Shown here piece by piece: positions 32,502 through 45,100 of a DNA stretch of 64,000 nt (position 1 is the first letter of the stretch; the number at the start of each line of letters is the position of its first letter). Source of the stretch: Typha latifolia (lineage: Eukaryota; Streptophyta; Magnoliopsida; Poales; Typhaceae); the NCBI GenBank assembly GCA_019914945.1, contig CM034111.1, positions 9,053,496-9,117,495 on the forward strand, read 5' to 3'. The notes under the pieces are model-generated. The model was not told where the DNA came from. It was given only the letters and a program-made list of their open reading frames with translations, and ran no database searches. The position numbers were made by a program, and so were the translations under genes.

Positions 32502-33439
32502 GCCTGTGTTCACTTCTGGAATAAAGAAGAGAGCTAATATTAGTATAAACTATTTTAATGTTTAGTTCAATGCTAGTATAAGGAGTAATAATTATATTTA
32601 ATGTGATATAAAGTTGATAATTAAAGTATTAAAGAATAATAAAATTATATCGGGAATGAGTGATGTTTTAAATCAAATGATGAAAATACCATTGAGTATA
32701 TATTAAAATAATAGTAGTAATTAATATTTATTTTAAATAATAATATTGTTTCATTACAAAATACATGCTTAAAATGCTCTATTTATTTGCATTAAGGACA
32801 ATTAGGACTTATAAATGCATAACATGCATGATAATGCGTGGTAGTGCTTGACAATATAGTGACTATGCAATAATAATCCAATGGCAATGCAGTGCGTGGC
32901 AATGTAACGACAACGCAATAGTTATGTATGCGTGGCTACACAGTGGTTATACAGTGCATGGTAATGCATTGAAGTGCGTGATAATGCGTTGTAGTGTATG
33001 ACAATATGTGGCTATGTAGTGCGTGATAATACGTGGCTATGTAATGTATGGCAATGCATGGCTATATAGTAGCTATGCAGTACGTGACAATGCGTGGTAA
33101 TATGTAACTATGTAGTAGTTATGCAGTGTGTGGCAATCTGTTGTAGTGCGTGACAGTACGAATATTTTTGTGACAACTATTTTTATAAAAGAAGATAGAG
33201 AGAGGAAAAAGAGAAGGGATTTCATTGTAGCTAAGGTGATGTGTAATTAAGTGATGTCTAATCTAGGACAATATAGTAATTATGTGTTATTATTAATTAT
33301 TTTTTAAAAGTTGTATGAAATAATATGAGAAATAATGATGAATTACTATACTAGAATAAGCTAAGGTGTAGTATTACTACACAAGAATAAGGGCCTATTC
33401 TAGAATAATGTTATTCTTATTCCACAAGCGAATGATGGC
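32502..33439. mobile_element. Possible MITE with a short-period internal repeat
   Basis: The left end GCCTGTGTTCACTTCTGGAATAA and the right end TTATTCCACAAGCGAATGATGGC form an imperfect inverted repeat. The GCCTGTTC-type start is common in plant DNA-transposon MITEs. The interior (32805-33165) is a degenerate array of GCGTGGCAATG and AGTGGCTATGTAGTG words. No clean target duplication was found, so superfamily and limits are uncertain. Confidence 0.45.
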
Positions 33440-35000
33440 TTGGGCAAATACATCTATTTACATTTTTGTGAAATGTGTATTCTCTCTTTTTCTTATTTTC
33501 TTCATATTTTATAGCATTTTGTTTCACCAATGTTAGTAAAATAGTGTCTGCACGATTTATAATAATTATTATTGTTATAACATTTATAGAGTTTTTTAAT
33601 TGTGGAGGGTAGTGCAGGTGGCAACAAAAAAATGGTTTCAAAAATGAAAGGAGATAAAAGAGTAGACTTGACTTAGTAGAAATAGAGATAAATCTCATCT
33701 AATTGCTCTAAGCCTTTGTACGTAGATTGTTCAAATAGTACCCACCATGTGTTCTTTAGTTAAAAGTTTAATTTTGTAAGCTCTATCTTGCACAATAGCT
33801 TATTTGTGTCATTTATCTGACTGAGCCACTGAAAATTTAAATTGAGTAGCATATTGTTGTAATGGACATTTGCTACATCTAATAGTCTATAAGAAAAGGT
33901 TTTAGTATTAAACTCTTATTAATGCAAACTAAGATGCATCCTTATTCCCTGTGCACAATCAATATCACTTATTATAGATTTTCAATAAATTAAGGCTGTA
34001 GTTCACGGAAAACACTCTCTCTGTAATGATTTATTATTTTTATCTCACCTTCAACTTAGAGTTTGCTCATCTTGCTCTACCATAATTATTCATTTATTGA
34101 TTTAGTTATGGCATTTCAATATTTATAAGCTAGTTATATATGTGATATTCTTGCCTTCAATATTATGTAATCATTATTCTTTCTAAGCTTCTATTGACAT
34201 TTCTATTTTGTCCTATTATTTTTTTTAGCCTTTTATATGGTTTAGAACATTAAAACTTTAGAAAATATTTTGAGGCAAATTTGGCCATCTCGGTGGTCGG
34301 AAGAAAAATAGATTAGCTTTGATTATATGCACATTTCTTCTTAATTAGTTTTTATATGCTAATAATCAATGCATATATTTTGTAGATCTTTTATAGATAA
34401 TTCTTAAAGTAGTGTATTCTCTGATAAATCTAAGTGAGAAATATAAGATCTCGAGCTACCTTAAAATCAGAAAATGGTGAGTGTAAATAAGAAACATAAA
34501 TTAAAAGATGAGCAAAATAAATATATGGTATAACTATGCTTTGGATGCTACACTTATTGAAAAAACTATACATAAATTTATGAGTGAGCTACACAATAAT
34601 GCCCTCATGCGTACACTTTTTTTTTGCAGATTTGTAGCATTTTTTCACAGTGCACTTGGTAGCAGCAAAATATTATCAAAATTAGAAAAAAAGATTATTA
34701 TTGAGATTGCCTATGACGGGCTAGTGTATGGAGAATGCAATAAGAAGCTATGATATTTGTGATGTAGTTTAAGGTTCTACTCCTTTTGTTTTAATTCTAG
34801 CCTTTATGGTGTAATTTGAGTGTAAGACAATATGTAAGCCATACTTTATCATAAGTTATATAATGTTGTAAGTCATACTCTGTCATATGATATATTATCA
34901 CTTTGTATTTATTTTATATAATAAATTATCTACTATAGTGAGGTTTTATTCTTCTATTATGTACAACCGTGAGGTTTTGATATTCTATTATTTGTTGTTA
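33440..35000. other. AT-rich spacer without recognised features
   Basis: I see no supported gene or bounded element between the possible MITE and the tandem array that follows. Open frames near 33420-33700 and 34508-34753 have AT-driven composition and no known family. Confidence 0.4.
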
Positions 35001-36850
35001 TATACTTATTGTCATATAATATCTTTGTTCAGAAAATGGATGCAAACTTTTATAATCTAAGTGCATTCATTTTCTATACTAGATGCACACCTTTTAATTT
35101 TTTTATACAATTGATACACATAGTCATAATATATATTTTGTGCAAAATTATAGAGTCAGATGCGTACCCTTTCAAAAATATATTGTACATTTTATATAGT
35201 CTTTGTGTACTCAGTTACATAATTGACATACATCATTTTTTATATGATTTCGATGCATTTTTTTTTCAGAATATTAATGTAAATTTCTGCAATCTGGATG
35301 CATTCAATTTGTATAGCAGATTCTCATCTTTTTATCATTTTTTTTAATATATTTTGTGTTCATGAAATATACGTAAATTTTTGCAATTTGAGTGCATTAA
35401 GTTTGTGTAGCAGTGCATTTGGCTATTATTATTATTTTAATATTTTATTGTCCAAAAAAATGGACACAAATTTATGTGACATGAATGCTATCATTCTTCT
35501 ATTGTATAATATAGTTATATTTTGTTGTTCTATTACTTGTTGTTTAGTAATATTTTATTATTCTTTGTTTTTCTATTGAGAAAATATATGCAAATTTTTA
35601 TAATCTAATTTTTGTAATATCAACACAAAATGCACATTCATTTTGTGCAGCAGCACATGCACACATTTTAATTTCTTTTATATATCGGATGCATATCTTT
35701 TTATAGTGGATGCACATATTTTTAACATTATAACATATATTCTGTATAATCTTTGTGCATAATTTATATAAATGATACACATTAATTTTTTACTAGGTTT
35801 TGATACTTACCTTGGCAAAGCCATAACCATAGTCTTTACGTATAATTCTTACTATATTTGAATGCATATCTGATAAAAATAAAAGTGTATATTTTATATA
35901 GTTTATGCGTATAATTTACATAGATAATACATGACATTTTCTTATAGATTTGGATGCATACCTTGACAAAAATGAAAGCATACATTTTGTATACTCTTTG
36001 TGTATAGCTTACATAAGCAATACATGCTCTTTTTTTATTAGATTTGGATACATACCTTAGCGAAAATGAAAGCGTACATTTTGCATATTCTTTTCTTATA
36101 ATTTATATAAGTAGTGCTTGCCATTTTTTACTAGATTTAGATGTATACCTTGGAAAAAAAAAATAAAAGTGTACATTTTGCGTATAATTTACATAGGTAA
36201 TATATGTCCTTTTTTTACTAGATTTAGATGTATACCTCATCATTTTTTTTTTTTTTGAACTGGCCTGGTCTATTACTCTTGCAAAGTTATCTAATTTGTT
36301 TTAGACTTAGTTATTCCATTTTTTATCCTAAGGATATTTTAGTCATAATTTTTTTGAATATGTTTGGATGATAATATATTTATACTTTAAAATTTGTGAT
36401 TGTTAATTTATCAAATAGATTGACTTCCATAATTCTATTTAATTTCACATTTATTTTTTATGACTAATTTTACATTTCTTAGTAAAAATTTATTTATTTT
36501 TATCTTGAAATTTGTACTCAATAATAATTATTGTGTTACTCTTCAAATAGTTTTCTTAATTAGGTTTTAATGTGCGTACCTTAGCTAATATGAAAGTGCA
36601 TCTTTTATATAGTCTTTCATATAATTTACATATGTGATGCGGAATAATTTTTTGTTAGTATCAATGCATTTCTTTAGTTTAAATGAAAATGCACATTTTA
36701 TATAATTTTTGAGTATGATTTACATAGGTGATGCAAATAATTTTTTTTATTAATTTCGATGCATACATTGGCTAATATAAAGATGCACATCTTTTATAGT
36801 TTCTTTTTACATAATTTATATAGATGATGTAAAATAAAATTTTTTTTTGG
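35000..36850. repeat. Degenerate AT-rich tandem array with a period of about 93 bp
   Basis: A unit resembling ACTAGATTTGGATGCATACC followed by AATGAAAGCGTACATTTTGTAT and ATTTACATAAGTAATAC repeats at about 35790, 35943, 36037, 36130 and 36217. It recurs after an interruption at about 36560, 36650 and 36745. Older related sequence with GATGCA words extends left to about 35030. The ORFs in it are by-products of the repeat. Confidence 0.75.
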
Positions 36851-37884
36851 TTCAAATTTATAATACAACTTTTAAATTTAAAAATCATATATATCATTAA
36901 CTTTGGATGGAAAACCTAACTTGATACAAATTAGTCAATGCATTCAAATAAAGTGATACAAAACAAATTTCAAAGGCGAAAGTAGCTTTGGTCGAAAGCA
37001 TAAGAGGATAAAAGTGCATTTAACTCAAAAAATGAGTTAATTATATCTTGACTCCTTTAAACTATTATGTTGTATCGCTTTCACCCTCTCAAGAAAAAAT
37101 TGGAGTCATACACCCTCTAAACTATTTAGATGTATCACTAAGCTCTTTCGTGTATATTTTATTAATAATTTTACTAGAGATAATCTTAATAATTTAAATA
37201 ATTAATAAATAAATAAAAATACCTTTCTCTTTCTTCCATATTCTTTCATCGTCGTATTTAATAGCCTTTATGACATCTCTCCAAATACTAGACTCTATAC
37301 TAGAATTCTCTCAATTCCTTTCAGATTCATTTTTTGCTAAAGAAGGGAAAGAAAATAAAAACATTTTATCTATCTGATTAGTTAGTTAATTTTTAAATAT
37401 TTTTTCTAACATAATTTCTAATTTAAAAGGTATTTGTGTGTCTCTCCTTTGAGGAGTGAAAGTGATACTAAGCGATAATTGAGTGGTCAAAATATAATTA
37501 AACAAAAAGAACCACTTAGTATGACATTTGTGTCTCTTTGAGTGTGTTAAGAAAGCAGATAAAATAATTTTATCCCTAATTTTATTTATTTGTAAAATTA
37601 TTTCAAATAATTTACTTTAAAAGAAGCAGACTATAGAGTATGGACATATTTAGTATGTTTCAAAAAGAAAAAAAGAATAAGAAAAATTATCTCTTTTATT
37701 TTGGGATAAATAATTCTTCGAAAGTATATTTTGATATAAGAAAATTAGGAGTGATTTACAACAAAACGCCTTTTAGTTTTCTAATTAGCAAAAATAGGCC
37801 ACTCGCCCATTATCAAATTGTAATTTGGAGCCCTTTTTTTATTAATTTAGTCCTAACAAATCTCAAAAAGACTATTATATCCTA

Positions 37885-38315
37885 AAAAATGTCTACTATC
37901 GCCTATGTAAAATATACGTTCTAATTTTCAACAATATACCTATCAAGATTTAAAAAAAAAAGGTCACACATTACCTATGTAATTTATATGTATTGTCTAT
38001 GCTCTAATTTTCAATAATATGCACATTGAGGTTTAAAGAAAAATGCCACGCATAATCAATATAATTTTTATGTATCGCTTATGCAAAATATATGCTCTAA
38101 TTTTCAACAATATAACATTAAGATTAAAAAAAATATTATGCATCACTTATGTAATATATAAGAATTATCTATGCAAAATACACATTGTAATTTTTAACGA
38201 TGTGCGCATCGAGATTTGGAGAAAAACATCACGCATCACATATGTAATTTATATACATCGTTTATGCAAAAGGTATACTTTAACTTTTAATAATGTGCGC
38301 ATCGAGATTAAATAG
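37885..38315. repeat. AT-rich tandem repeat, period about 100 bp, four to five copies
   Basis: Successive units share GCTCTAATTTTCAACAATAT, an ATTAAGATT segment, ATCACGCATCAC and ATGTAATTTATATG. Anchors lie near 37920, 38010, 38097, 38190 and 38280. Copies are diverged. It lies about 0.9 kb upstream of the USP-kinase gene. Confidence 0.75.
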
Positions 38316-39166
38316 TTGGGTTGGGTTAGAGAGAATAAATTAGTTTAAATAAGTTAAAAAGTATGAGTTTGCAATTTAATAATATGAGTGTCTATTTCTG
38401 TCAATTAAAAAATTGAAGTAATTTTTGCTATAAATTGCCCAATTAGAGGGGTTGAAAAAAGTGTAATAAACTATTTTACTTAATAAAAATGCCCTTTGGT
38501 TATGAGTTTAATTCCAACCCCAAGTAATATTGTGGAGAAATTGTTTGGTGACTTGGTTTAACAGCTTGACTCGGTTAATAGCTCGGCAATGCGGTTGGCT
38601 TAGATGAGCAGCTCAGCAGCGTGATAGTTTAGAGCAAGTTTTGACAGCGTTTGATCTGGAGCAATTATTCGGTGACGCACATGGCTTGAAGTCTAGGCCA
38701 GACAACATACCATATTGGCTAAAAGTTTTGTGGGGCTAGTATATAGAGAGGGTTAGCTTTTTATCTAGTCCATACCCGTCCCGGGCCCATGGATGATAAA
38801 AAAACAAAAAAACTTTAACAATTTAAAAAGAAAAAGGCCCTTTGGCCTCCTCCTCCCCTCTCCAACGGTCTTCTTCGTTCAGTCTTCTTCTGGAACTATC
38901 TATCGACCAAACTACTACCATCTACCAACCTTGTGAGCTCTTCTCGAGTTCAACGACGCCATCGAGAGAACCGGAAACCCCCAAAACCACCATCTACGGA
39001 ACAAAGCCCTAATTCGAGAAAGCTCACCTCCTCCTTTTCCTCCTCATCATGTGCTCACCCTCGACTCTAACCTCTCCCCTCTCTCTCCCCGGAATCCCGA
39101 ACCCTAGATCGCTAACCGGTACAAAAGGGTCCCGATTTCCTAAATCTATAGCTAGGATTGGACCTG
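38316..39166 (+). other. Upstream region and probable 5' leader of the USP-kinase gene
   Basis: From about 38830 the composition changes to CT- and C-rich sequence typical of a plant 5' leader, ending at the start codon at 39167. No specific promoter element can be assigned. The part before 38830 shows no recognisable gene. Confidence 0.35.
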
Positions 39167-42100
39167 ATGAAGAGATTAGGAGGGAGACAGAAGGGGGCGA
39201 AAGGGGCGGAGAATGTGGCGGTGGCGATCGACTCCGGCAAGAGCAGCCAGCACGCGCTCAAGTGGGCGGGTGACCACATCCTGTCGAGGGGCCAGATCTT
39301 TTTCCTCCTCCACGTGCGACGGAAGATCACATCCATCCCCACCCCGAGTAGGTTTAACGCAAGATTCTTGTTTCTTTCTTCTTCTTTTTTTCCGCATAAA
39401 ATCCTGATTTTTAATGGTAGTTTATAGATATTGCAAGAAAGTTCAACTTTTATCATTAATCCTTCGATTCCATGGCTGTCCATTTCGTCTCATTAAACTG
39501 TAATTTTGTAATAATTCTCAATGTGCTTCCGTTGTAATTGACCTAAAAGGTAATAGAGAAGTTACTTTATCTGTTTAAATCACCTTGAAGTTTGAATTTC
39601 AGATATCTTTTCTTTAGTGGTCTTTTTCAGTGTTGGAAGTTAGTAGCTGCAGGAGATCTTGATTTTTAGCCACTGAAGGAAAGTTCATCGAGAGAATCTA
39701 AAGGACAAGTCATGGCTTGTTATAATTGGAGTTATTGCATAGTAGATAAAAAGTTGATACATTCATGAGGGACGCTGCCCTTCCAGAGAATGTCATCGAG
39801 CCAATTACCAAAGACATTCGCTTCAAGGTAGATAAAAGAGATATTCATGATATTCAGACTGACAAGGATAGTTTGAATATCGTAATAATATGGGAGATGC
39901 GCCAAGGAGTTGGATTGTTACCGCACATAATTTTACTGAGGTCTTCACTATCAAACTCAATTTCTAGATTGGTGAGACCTGGAACCTGACTTTGTAGAAC
40001 GCTAGCCACAAGGCTTTGGCTTCAGTCTGAAGCACATCGGAGACGCTCAGACTGAAGAACCCCATTCTGCCCTTGTCCAAGCGGTAATTTTCATTGGCAT
40101 CTCGGGCCCTTGGTGAGCGCAGAGGAGAAGACACCATCAATGATAAGCTTGAGGATCAACTCGGCGTAGAAGGAGGGCAATGGGCTAAAGCACAGTATTG
40201 GGCCAAGAGGAGAAGTTCTTTGGTAGGGCCCAGAAATGTTCAACAACATCAGCTGTGGCCCTGAAGAATATTAGGTGTGGCAAATCTGTTTTGTTGTTGA
40301 AGATAACTTCATTCCGACTGTTCCATGAAAACCACATCCAACAATAGTGATTTCCTAGCTTCAACATCTAGATTTCCTCCCTCATGGATCCAACCAAGGT
40401 TCTAAAACTCTAGGATTTGGATCGATCAACTAAAAAAACAATACATATCAGCTGTAGTGATCACCCGCATTGGATTATACTAATTTTTAATTACGTAAAA
40501 GTCTAAATATTCTTTAAAGTGCACGGAATTTTGAAACACTTGAACTAATGACATCAACATAAGAAAATAATAATTACTCATGTATGAAGCTTAAAAACTA
40601 AAAAAAAGTACATACTCAAAATTTTGATGAATATCGAGCTGGATTTTGTAACTTTCTGTGGTCGTCATCATCATAATTGTCATAAATAATAATGTCTCGA
40701 GTTTGGTGCTCTAAAGAGTGATTGCATTATAAAAGTTATATCAAATGGATATTATTGTGTTTAAAGAAGATAATAATCAGCATATTAACTTGTTATATCT
40801 GAGGATAATAAGGATAATACTAAGGAGGATAATAACCAGCATATGGATCTTGTGATCATTTTAAACAATGAACACTCGATATGTCATAGTTATAGGGAGC
40901 AACATTCTTATAATGATGTCACTAATATTTATGTACATCTTCAATCTCTCTGTCTTCAATCTATATACTCAAGGTTCCAAGTATCCAGATTGAGATTATA
41001 GTCGGTCATTTGAAAAAACAATATGCGTTGGCTGTATCGACTATTCATATTGGCCTGTATTTTAAAATAATTTTGAAAATACAAAAAAAAGATAAAGTTT
41101 TTAGAAAAAATAATAATAAATATATGAAGTCTGAAAAATAAAAATAAAAATATTATTTTCTTAATCTCAATCTCTCTCCCCTCTCATACGAATATATTTT
41201 TTCTCCCTTTAACTCTCTCTCATATCTCCTTCTTACCTCTATTCTCACTCTCCTATAAAAAAATTCTGATCCCAACCTATCCATCTCCTCCTCCTTCCCC
41301 CTCTCTCTCCCACGCACTCTCATCTTTCTCTTCTTGATGTGAGCATCATCTTCAATTTGACCAAAATAAAATTGCTTGAGTCCAATTTTGATCTAATTGA
41401 GCTAATTAGGCTCAACTTATTTTCACATTTAATTTGTTAAGTTGATTTTTAATTCAAATAATCAATTGAATTAGTAAATTAATAGATATGGTAAGCCTAT
41501 ATGTGGGGGATGTCTGCATTGAGTTATTATCTAAATCGGGTTAGTCAATTTAGGTAAGACATAATCAATTAGGATCCTATTAAGAAATGAATTCTTATTA
41601 GAATCTCAATTGATAGTTATGGTAAGCTTATATGTGGGAGATGTCCAGATTAATTTATTACCAAAACTGGGTTAGTCAATTTAGGTAAGATGATCAATTA
41701 GAATCCTATTATAAAATAAGTTCCTATTAGAATGAGCTAGAATCAAAGTTTTTAACCTATTTAAGGGTTATTGCATGAGAAACAAGGAACGATTGGAATA
41801 AGATTTATTTGAGATTTCTCATTTTCTCCCCTGTGGTCTTTTTCTTCTCTCTCCCTTTCTCTCCCTTTCTTCTACTCTATCTTAAGATACTTATCTAATC
41901 TCTTCTATTTCCTCTCTAAACCTCTCTCATTCTTCAATCTCTACTTTTCATTGATTACTGCTGCTGTCCAGAAGATTCCAGTAGTAAAAGAGAATTTTTG
42001 GGTGCCCGAACGTGAAGAGGAAGACTTGGTTTCAAAGTAAAAGCGCTACTATTCTATTTATTGGTAAATCTAAACTCTAAAGTCTTTTCTTACACCATAT

Positions 42101-45100
42101 TTTAGGCCTTTCTACTGTCAACATAACTACTTGAGAGTTGAGGAAGTTACTATCTTATTTGAGTGATTTTCTCTTATTTCATCTTGTAGTGATCCTTTTA
42201 ATCGATTAACTTATTGTTAATCATTGCTTACTATATTTTAATTTAGTTACTTGTTTGGGTCGATTATTCTCCAAAACATTGCATTCATACTAGATTTGCA
42301 TCACTTCTACACCCTTTCTCTCCTAAGCGATGCTTCTTCGACGTAGTTTTAGCCTCCATCAATGTTCGGTGAACTTCTCCGACGTAGTTTCAGCCTCTAT
42401 CAACATTGGTGAACTTCTTTGATATTGTTCGAGCTCTATCGACCTCCGACAAGCTCTTCTGACGTAGATCCGGCTCTATCGATCTCTCTCCGATGAGCTC
42501 TTCACTCTCTTCTCTCTTTCTCCCTTTCTTGCTATTTCCTTCTCTTTCTCCCCTTTTCTCTCCGGATTCGGTTTGTTTCAGCTGAAAAGACCAAATCATG
42601 GCTGATCCGGATCTGATTGATATCCACTGAAACTAGTCAATAGGTGGGATGGCTGATCTTGATCCGTTTTGGTCGATCCAGACTAGGATCGGCTGAAATT
42701 GGGAACCATATATATACCTCGTTGAGTTCCTTTAGCAAATATGGAAGAGATGATCTCACCACTAGGTATATCATCAGGATCATTAAAGTTATCGCTGGTA
42801 TTGGTAATTTGTTGTAATTGCCCTTGAGGAAGATGATTGCGATCCGAGTCATAGTGTTGGACAAAGCTAAACATGAAACTTTTGAAGGAAATAGAGATCG
42901 ATCTAACCGTTGGAATGACTTAAGATTTGGATATGTTGTTCCTCTGAAAATTAGGAATCCAACACAGTTGGAATCTCGTCGATTGGACTAGTATATCAAA
43001 AGTTATAGTGGATATACTGACCAAAGATCATGGGATGGCAATATGGACGTGAATGATGGAAGTTGGTGATGTGGTTAGGGTTATGAAAGAAATAATAGCT
43101 AAGGTGAGTGGAATAGTATCTTGAATAAGATAAGGGAGGGAGAAGGGAGCTTCTAGGTATGGCTGATCGTTGGAGTGAGGAAGGAGAAGTGACGAAGGGT
43201 TATTGGCCATGAAAGGAAGCTTGATGTGGATACCGAATGGGAGAAAAGAGGAGGGATAAGGTCGGCTCAAGCATAGATGCAAAATTGATACTCCAATAAT
43301 CAATAATCTCAAAGTGGGTGCTATTCCACATATTAGGAGGCTAGCCAATTATGAAATACGAAACAACTTAGCTGATGGGTGTTAGAATACCCTTTCACCA
43401 TGTTCGAACGGCCAGAAATAGTGCTCTGTATGTGCAAATGCTGTACAGACATTTGAATGGTCCTTCTTGGCATTCAAATGTATTGGCTAGAAATTTTTTT
43501 TATATCAAAATAAAAAACAAAAACTATTCCAATTCGAGGTGGGTTGATCATGGCTAATCCGTATCATAATCAAGAACTGCAACACAATTGTACTATATTT
43601 CACTATCGAACGACTTGTATTAGTCTCTATCCTCGTTGCGGTCTTTCTTAATATCTTATTGAACCAAGAGTTATATCTATTATTTAATAATTTATCCTCT
43701 ATTTTTTTGATCCATTGAGTTAAGCGGTTTCTTTATCAAAATCATGATTTAAATCAATCAGCTAATCATTTTCTACCTTCTTAAATTTCTCTTCCTCAAT
43801 TGTATATTATAATAATAGAAATCTAACTTCTTTAATCTCTCAATTATTAATCAATTATGTGTTTTTGTGTGAATTAAGGAGAAAGTAGTCCAAGTTTTTT
43901 TACACTATAATGAAAATATAATTCGATTTAAAATCTTTTTGCTATTGATGTCAAATTTGATATCTCTTCCTCCCATATTTGGACCACTATTTAACGGACT
44001 TTTATAGTATATAGCTGCAGCAATTTAAGCATTATTGGATTGCACAACTCTTAATATATATCTTTTAATCTAAAATATATTAGTGTATACATTTTTAAGA
44101 CACTGATTAGATTGATACTTGAAACAAATAGTAATAACATTATTTAATTTAATCATAACTCACTTTTCTGTCATAAAATATTTTTTTATGAATGTTAGGC
44201 TCAAATATGCTAATTCCATTCTTAACTCTCGTCAAGACTTCAGTATATCATTAGTGACATTTGTGAAGAATTGAAATTTTTGGATTAAAAAAGCACAAAT
44301 TACTTATAGATAAAAATAAATTAGTAAATTAAAATAATGCCTATTAGCAGTTCCACTTGGAGTCAACCAACTTTCACTACTTCCTATAACTTTTGCTCAC
44401 AATTTTTTATTGATTCCTTTGCTATATTTAAAGTCCCATATAAAAAATTTATTTTAGACTTGTCGTTATTATCTACAAGATGTAATACCTTAACAAGAGA
44501 TTCAAATATTAAGGTGGCAATTTGATGTGAACCGGGTCAGATCGGATCACATCAAGAGGAGATTAGAATCAATGAATTGAGTCTAGTTATCTTATTTGCT
44601 TATTTTGTTTAGTTAGAAAGTTAGGATTTTATTTAATTAGCTAAATCCAGCTTTGTGCAGTTTCGGGAAAATATTCGCAGAATATTTTTCAAAGATCTGA
44701 ATAATATCAAACCAGCTGTATAAGATCGCCAACCTATAGATCTGTAAATTTGGTATTCACAACTTCTCCAAATTCAGAATCTATCTGCAGCGAAACGAAG
44801 GATTAATCCGAGAAAGATAAGGAAGGTTAATTTAGTTAGTTAGCTAGCTTTATCTTGTTGTTTGAATTTCAAATAAATTGGATAATCCGCATGTGGATCC
44901 GATTTGCTAAGAAATTTTACTTTTATAAATAAGAGTGGACATGTATTGATAATTATTTTTTGAATTGAATTGATTAGAGAGAAATCTGGTTTAGCCAGTT
45001 ATTATTTTCGTTCTTATCTTTTTATCTTAACCGTTAGATTGTCTTTATCTTCATAGGAGTAGATCATAATCGTAGATCCCTTTCAAGCATCCAAACCCTA

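Noticed and set aside
35009..35780. AT-rich open frames of about 60-110 codons on both strands
   Set aside because: They lie within the degenerate tandem array and show Phe/Tyr/Ile-rich low-complexity translation with no family.
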